Made by a program: the position numbers and the translations under genes. A stretch of DNA of 16,596 nucleotides from Faecalibacterium sp. CAG:74 (GTDB taxonomy: Bacteria; Bacillota; Clostridia; Christensenellales; Aristaeellaceae): assembly GCA_000437595.1 (NCBI GenBank), contig FR899828.1, forward strand, positions 1 to 16,596. Reading direction: 5' to 3'. Below the pieces are notes generated by a model. The model was not told the origin of the DNA, made no database searches, and saw only the letters and a program-made list of their open reading frames with translations. Of this stretch, positions 13,947-16,596 are shown one piece after another; positions within the stretch are counted from its first letter, which is position 1; every line of letters starts with the position of its first letter.

Positions 13947-13972
13947 AAAAAGAAACGCTTTTACCGCTTTTC
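13947..13972 (-). terminator. Possible weak terminator after zapA
   Basis: On the minus strand GAAAAGC (13972-13966) pairs with GCGTTTC (13958-13952), with one mismatch, and TTTTT (13951-13947) follows at once. The stem begins inside the last zapA codons. The short AT-rich stem makes this a weak call. Confidence 0.4.
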
Positions 13973-14215
13973 CCGCAAAAGCGCCAGCTCCCGCCGCAAG
14001 CGGTTCACCTCGTCCTGCGCGCGCATCAGGTCATCCGCCAGATTCAGCGCTGTCAGCACCGCCGCCGTGTTTGCCGGAATCCGCCCGGAACGCATCGTCT
14101 CCGTCATCTGCCGGTCAACATACGCCGCCACCCGGTTCAGATGTTCCGGCGAATCCGTCGAAACAAGGGCGTAGTCCTTCCCTGCCACCCGAACCGTCGT
14201 TTTCTGCTTCTCCAT
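13961..14215 (-). CDS. zapA: Cell division protein ZapA
   Basis: 84-aa ZapA, a small cytoplasmic protein that binds and bundles FtsZ filaments at the division site. The N-terminal half (KTTVRVAGKDYALVSTDSPE) is the beta-rich globular domain; the PEHLNRVAAYVDRQM segment is highly typical of ZapA. The C-terminal half (about 50-84, LNLADDLMRAQDEVNRLRREL) is the dimerising coiled coil. Length is normal for the Gram-positive form. AGGAG lies seven bases before the ATG. The leader holds a perfect 9-bp hairpin, and a TATAAT box is supplied by the end of the C3 repeat. It precedes the U32 gene and mutS2, in line with zapA-mutS2 neighbourhoods of other Firmicutes. Confidence 0.95.
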   Translation of the reverse strand: MEKQKTTVRVAGKDYALVSTDSPEHLNRVAAYVDRQMTETMRSGRIPANTAAVLTALNLADDLMRAQDEVNRLRRELALLREKR

Positions 14216-14235
14216 GTTTTCGCTCCTACGAAATA

Positions 14236-14273
14236 CAGGCGCAGTCCGGCTGTCTCCGCCGCGTCTGCGCCTG
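14236..14273 (-). other. Hairpin in the zapA mRNA leader
   Basis: CAGGCGCAG (14236-14244) and CTGCGCCTG (14265-14273) form a perfect 9-bp stem with a 20-base loop. If transcription starts about seven bases after the TATAAT at 14283-14278, the mRNA would begin inside this hairpin, which may protect its 5' end. It ends about eight bases before the ribosome site. Confidence 0.55.
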
Positions 14274-14277
14274 CAAC

Positions 14278-14283
14278 ATTATA
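14278..14283 (-). promoter_or_regulatory. Candidate -10 box of zapA inside the end of repeat C3
   Basis: A perfect TATAAT on the minus strand formed at the tip of C3. No good -35 is present at 17 bp; TTGGCG at 19 bp is the nearest. The -10 alone is well matched, but the promoter is unproven. Confidence 0.45.
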
Positions 14284-14336
14284 CGATTCCCAAATGAGAA
14301 TGCGCCAAGATGCGCAGGCAAATTGGGAAATCGTAT
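14281..14336 (-). repeat. C-family palindromic repeat, copy C3 (56 bp)
   Basis: The ends ATACGATTCCCAA (14281-14293) and TTGGGAAATCGTAT (14323-14336) are inverted repeats with one extra base. The interior has the family core GCGCATCTTGGCGCATT on the minus strand. One tip coincides with the stop codon of the prolyl isomerase gene, as with C2 and the U32 gene. It is much shorter than C2 and lacks its central palindrome. Confidence 0.7.
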
Positions 14337-14860
14337 TACATCTGCTCGAAAGGATAGGTCTGCCCGAAGGTCTCCACGCGGATGGACTTCATCACCTGCG
14401 GCTCAAGAGGCTTATCGCGCATGTCGCGCTTGACGCTGACGATTGCATCCGCCACGTCCATGCCTTCCAGCACCTTGCCGAACGCCGCGTACTGACCGTC
14501 GAGGTGCGGGCTGTCCGAAGTCATGATGAAGAACTGGCTGCCGGCGGAATCAGGCATCATGCTGCGCGCCATCGACAGAACGCCGTAGGTGTGCTTGAGC
14601 GGGTTGTTCACGCCGTTCATGGCAAATTCACCCTTGATGTGGTAGCCGGGGCCGCCGATGCCCGTGCCCTTGGGGTCGCCGCCCTGAATCATGAAGCCCG
14701 GAATGACACGGTGAAAAATCAGCCCGTCATAGAAGCCGCTGTTCGCCAGCGCAATAAAATTGCCGACGGACTGCGGCGCAGTTTCAGGGTAGAGTTCGCC
14801 CTTCATTTCGCGGCCATCCGCCATCGTAATAACAAAAGTAGGATTCTGTGCCATGTTCAT
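14336..14860 (-). CDS. Peptidyl-prolyl cis-trans isomerase, cyclophilin type
   Basis: 174-aa cytoplasmic cyclophilin that speeds proline isomerisation in protein folding. Visible signature: IFHRVIPGFMIQGGDPKGTG (48-67, with catalytic-site Arg R51 and the FMIQGGDP strand), GEFAMNG, LSMARS, SAGSQFFIM and LDGQYAAFGKVLEGMDV. These cover the complete single-domain enzyme. The frame continues far upstream, but that part covers the promoter and has no family match. ATG 14860 has AAAGGAG four bases upstream; ATG 14854 (MAQNPTFVITM), the more usual family beginning, is ten bases from it and equally possible. There is no signal peptide. It is preceded by its own promoter and followed by repeat C3, so it is probably monocistronic or read through into zapA. 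Confidence 0.95.
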   Translation of the reverse strand: MNMAQNPTFVITMADGREMKGELYPETAPQSVGNFIALANSGFYDGLIFHRVIPGFMIQGGDPKGTGIGGPGYHIKGEFAMNGVNNPLKHTYGVLSMARSMMPDSAGSQFFIMTSDSPHLDGQYAAFGKVLEGMDVADAIVSVKRDMRDKPLEPQVMKSIRVETFGQTYPFEQM

Positions 14861-14936
14861 AGCACTCCTTTCAGAACCAATTGTCCGCGCCCTTGCGGAC
14901 TTTGTGGAAGATAGGGCAAAAGCGCCTATCACGCCT

Positions 14937-14965
14937 ATTGTATCAGCAAATGCGCCAAATTGCAA
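14937..14965 (-). promoter_or_regulatory. Promoter of the cyclophilin gene
   Basis: On the minus strand TTGCAA (14965-14960) and TACAAT (14942-14937) are exactly 17 bp apart. The start near 14930 gives a leader of about 70 nt that includes a small GTCCGC/GCGGAC hairpin (14883-14900). Confidence 0.75.
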
Positions 14966-15008
14966 GCCAAAAGGGGAATTTGCCGCCGCCGAAACGTGCT
15001 TTTTGCCG

Positions 15009-16469
15009 TCAAAGTGGCATTTCCGGCAGGAAAAGTGCTTTTTTGCGCCCAATCATTTCCTCCACGCGGGCAATGTACTGCTCGATGTTGGATACGTTCG
15101 GCGCACGGCCGATGTGCCCCTCCTCCGGGTAGACGCGTTTGGAAATGCCGCCCGCGCCGAGGGCGAGGATGTGCGTCGTTTCTTCCATAATATCCACATT
15201 GTATTGACAGGCGTGACCCGGCAGCGCGTAGCCGACGTTCTCCTGATTGCCCGCCATGTACTTCTGGCGGTAGAGATAGTAGGGCTTCATGCCCAATTGG
15301 TGCGCGGTGTCAAGCCCCAGCTGCACCATGCGGGAGGCGGTTTCGCCGTCCGGCAGGGGCGCGTTTTCCAGATGCAGGCGGCTGGAGCGCTTGATGGCGA
15401 GGGTGTGCACGGTCAGGCTTTCCGGCGTCAAGCGGAGCGCGGCGTCCATCGTGCGGGCAAAATCGTCGATGTTTTCACCCGGCAGCCCGGCAATCACGTC
15501 CATGTTGATGTGGTGGATTTTCGCCGTCCGCGCCATCGCATACGCCTCCTCCACCTGCTGGGCGGTGTGCGCACGGCCGATGACGCGCAAGGTCTTGTCA
15601 TTCATCGTCTGCGGATTGATGCTGATGCGCTGTATGCCCGCGCGCCGGATGGCTTCGAGCTTCGGCAGCGTCAGCGTGTCGGGACGACCCGCTTCCACCG
15701 TGTACTCCATTGCGAAGGGGAAGCACTGCATCATCTTCTCCAGCAGCCGCGGCAGCTGCTCCTCATTCAGCGATGTCGGCGTGCCGCCCCCGACGTAAAC
15801 CGCGCGCAGTTTCTTCCCCGCGTCACGCAGGAGCTGCGCACAGGCATCCATCTCCCGGAACAGCGCTGTCAGGTAGGGCGCAACCAAATGCCCGTCGCCC
15901 AGTTCGCCACTGGAAAAGGAGCAGTAGGTGCAGCGCGTTGTGCAGAACGGAATGCCGATGTACACGTCCATCCAGTCGTCGCCCGGCGGCGGAAGCTGCT
16001 GCTGCACGGATACGAGTTCCGCCAGCAGCGCCGCCTTCTCCGGCGCAACATCAAACTGGTGTACCAAATGTTTCTGCGCGTCCGCCATCGACATGCCTTC
16101 GTTCAGCGCCTCGTACATCAGGTGCGTCGGACGAATGCCCGTCATGCTCCCCCACGGCGGATGAATGCCTGTTTCCTTGCGCAGCAGGTCGTAGAGCGTC
16201 TGACGGCAGAGGCGGCGGAGCGCCCGGCGGCGGTGCAGCGCCTGAATCCGCGCATCCGCATCCGACGGAATGTCTGTCACGCCCTGCGCCGCCTGCGTTT
16301 TTCCATAGAAGCGGATGACGTACTGCCCGCCCTCGATAGCCGCCGCGAAATGATATTCCGGCGCATCCCACACGCTGTCCGGCAGAGAGAACAGGCGCGT
16401 CATGTTCATCAAATCCGGCTCGATAGTCGTCAAGTCGTCCTGCAGGCCCTGCTGAATTTCGTTGCTCAT
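15009..16469 (-). CDS. hemZ: HemZ, oxygen-independent coproporphyrinogen III oxidase-like radical SAM enzyme
   Basis: 486-aa radical SAM protein of the HemZ group, linked to anaerobic coproporphyrinogen III dehydrogenation in haem synthesis, though many HemN/HemZ/HemW relatives differ in role. The N-terminal region (about 1-160) holds GSMTGIRPTHLMYEAL, a HemZ marker. The Fe-S motif PFCTTRCTYC follows (C176, C180, C183, CX3CX2C), then YVGGGTPTSL, EAGRPDTL, ISINPQTM and NMDVIAGLPGE of the radical SAM barrel. The late motif LYRQKYMAGNQENVGYA is also typical. An in-frame ATG at 16481 lacks a ribosome site and overlaps the upstream gene; ATG 16469 has GGAG six bases upstream, so I chose it. The upstream MBL-fold hydrolase neighbour fits the known Clostridial order. 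hisS, which often follows, is absent here. Confidence 0.93.
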   Translation of the reverse strand: MSNEIQQGLQDDLTTIEPDLMNMTRLFSLPDSVWDAPEYHFAAAIEGGQYVIRFYGKTQAAQGVTDIPSDADARIQALHRRRALRRLCRQTLYDLLRKETGIHPPWGSMTGIRPTHLMYEALNEGMSMADAQKHLVHQFDVAPEKAALLAELVSVQQQLPPPGDDWMDVYIGIPFCTTRCTYCSFSSGELGDGHLVAPYLTALFREMDACAQLLRDAGKKLRAVYVGGGTPTSLNEEQLPRLLEKMMQCFPFAMEYTVEAGRPDTLTLPKLEAIRRAGIQRISINPQTMNDKTLRVIGRAHTAQQVEEAYAMARTAKIHHINMDVIAGLPGENIDDFARTMDAALRLTPESLTVHTLAIKRSSRLHLENAPLPDGETASRMVQLGLDTAHQLGMKPYYLYRQKYMAGNQENVGYALPGHACQYNVDIMEETTHILALGAGGISKRVYPEEGHIGRAPNVSNIEQYIARVEEMIGRKKALFLPEMPL

Positions 16470-16470
16470 T

Positions 16471-16596
16471 TTAGTCTCCATGTCCGGGGTAAATTTCCAG
16501 CTTGCGCGCCATCGGCACCACCCGCGCCAGCGACGCTTGCATCTGCTCGCTGCTGCCCGTGGGCAAATCGGTGCGCCCGCAGCCGAAGCGGAAGAG
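16471..16596 (-). CDS. MBL-fold metallo-hydrolase, C-terminal fragment (cut by window edge)
   Basis: The last 41 codons of a gene entering from the right: LFRFGCGRTDLPTGSSEQMQ and, at the end, KLEIYPGHGD. The GRTDLP...S and (V/I)YPGHG motifs are typical of glyoxalase II-like metallo-beta-lactamase-fold hydrolases; the His in PGHG is a late zinc ligand. The earlier HxHxDH motif is off the window. The protein ends unusually soon after PGHGD, while many relatives continue with a short T-rich tail. Its TAA lies one base before the hemZ start, so the two are coupled. Confidence 0.8.
   Translation of the reverse strand, partial: LFRFGCGRTDLPTGSSEQMQASLARVVPMARKLEIYPGHGD

Larger units (their letters stand above)
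13615..13960. other. Geneless interval filled with structured repeats
   Basis: This 346-bp gap between zapA and the U32 gene contains A2 (13644-13748), a cluster of three DnaA-box-like 9-mers (13762-13799), B4 (13821-13896) and a weak terminator-like hairpin after zapA. No coding frame is convincing. No clear promoter for the U32 gene was found. Confidence 0.7.

Noticed and set aside
14944..14965. Fourth C-family copy near the cyclophilin promoter
   Set aside because: Only TTGGCGCATT is shared; there are no terminal inverted repeats and the rest does not align.

Overview
The window looks like a chromosomal segment of a fairly GC-rich (by eye mid-to-high 50s percent) Gram-positive anaerobe of the class Clostridia, probably an Oscillospiraceae/Ruminococcaceae-like gut bacterium. 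The basis is the ctsR-mcsA-mcsB group, a HemZ-type radical SAM enzyme behind an MBL-fold hydrolase gene, the zapA / U32 peptidase / mutS2 order, and AGGAGG-type ribosome binding sites. Nearly all convincing genes lie on the minus strand. One tentative small gene (2385-2642) is on the plus strand. Many long plus-strand frames are antisense shadows of GC-rich genes.

Layout in the direction of transcription (right to left). At 16596-14336 are the end of an MBL-fold hydrolase gene, hemZ, and a cyclophilin-type prolyl isomerase with its own promoter. At 14215-8757 are zapA, a long U32 peptidase-family protein (DUF3656 type) and mutS2, separated by repeat-filled gaps. At 8367-6178 is a PhoB-type response regulator followed by its sensor kinase. 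At 5992-5182 a promoter precedes a chorismate mutase gene that overlaps shikimate kinase (aroK). At 5082-2545 is a likely three-gene operon: flavodoxin-like protein, glutamate-5-kinase-like amino acid kinase, and a beta-lactamase-fold serine hydrolase. At 2214-146 is the heat-shock operon ctsR-mcsA-mcsB, with a promoter whose start region is covered by a good CtsR operator. clpC, which often follows, is not in the window.

The genes are mostly housekeeping: proteolysis control, cell division, DNA or ribosome maintenance, aromatic amino acid synthesis, and signalling. The least ordinary material is between them. I see two groups of dispersed structured repeats. The first (called A and B here) consists of GC-rich hairpin modules. 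At two loci they are arranged as A, spacer, B, with an outer A-B stem that differs between loci by compensatory changes; extra B copies lie at 1-70 and inside one spacer. The second (called C) is a set of palindromic elements of 56-161 bp at three loci, each abutting the stop codon of the upstream gene; at least one appears to carry the -10 box of the next gene (zapA). A cluster of three DnaA-box-like 9-mers lies inside one A-B spacer.

Other points: McsB has Phe where the family has its active-site Cys. I do not see a defence system, prophage, CRISPR array, RNA gene or obvious new enzymatic pathway. If the window holds something undescribed, the intergenic repeat families are the best candidates.
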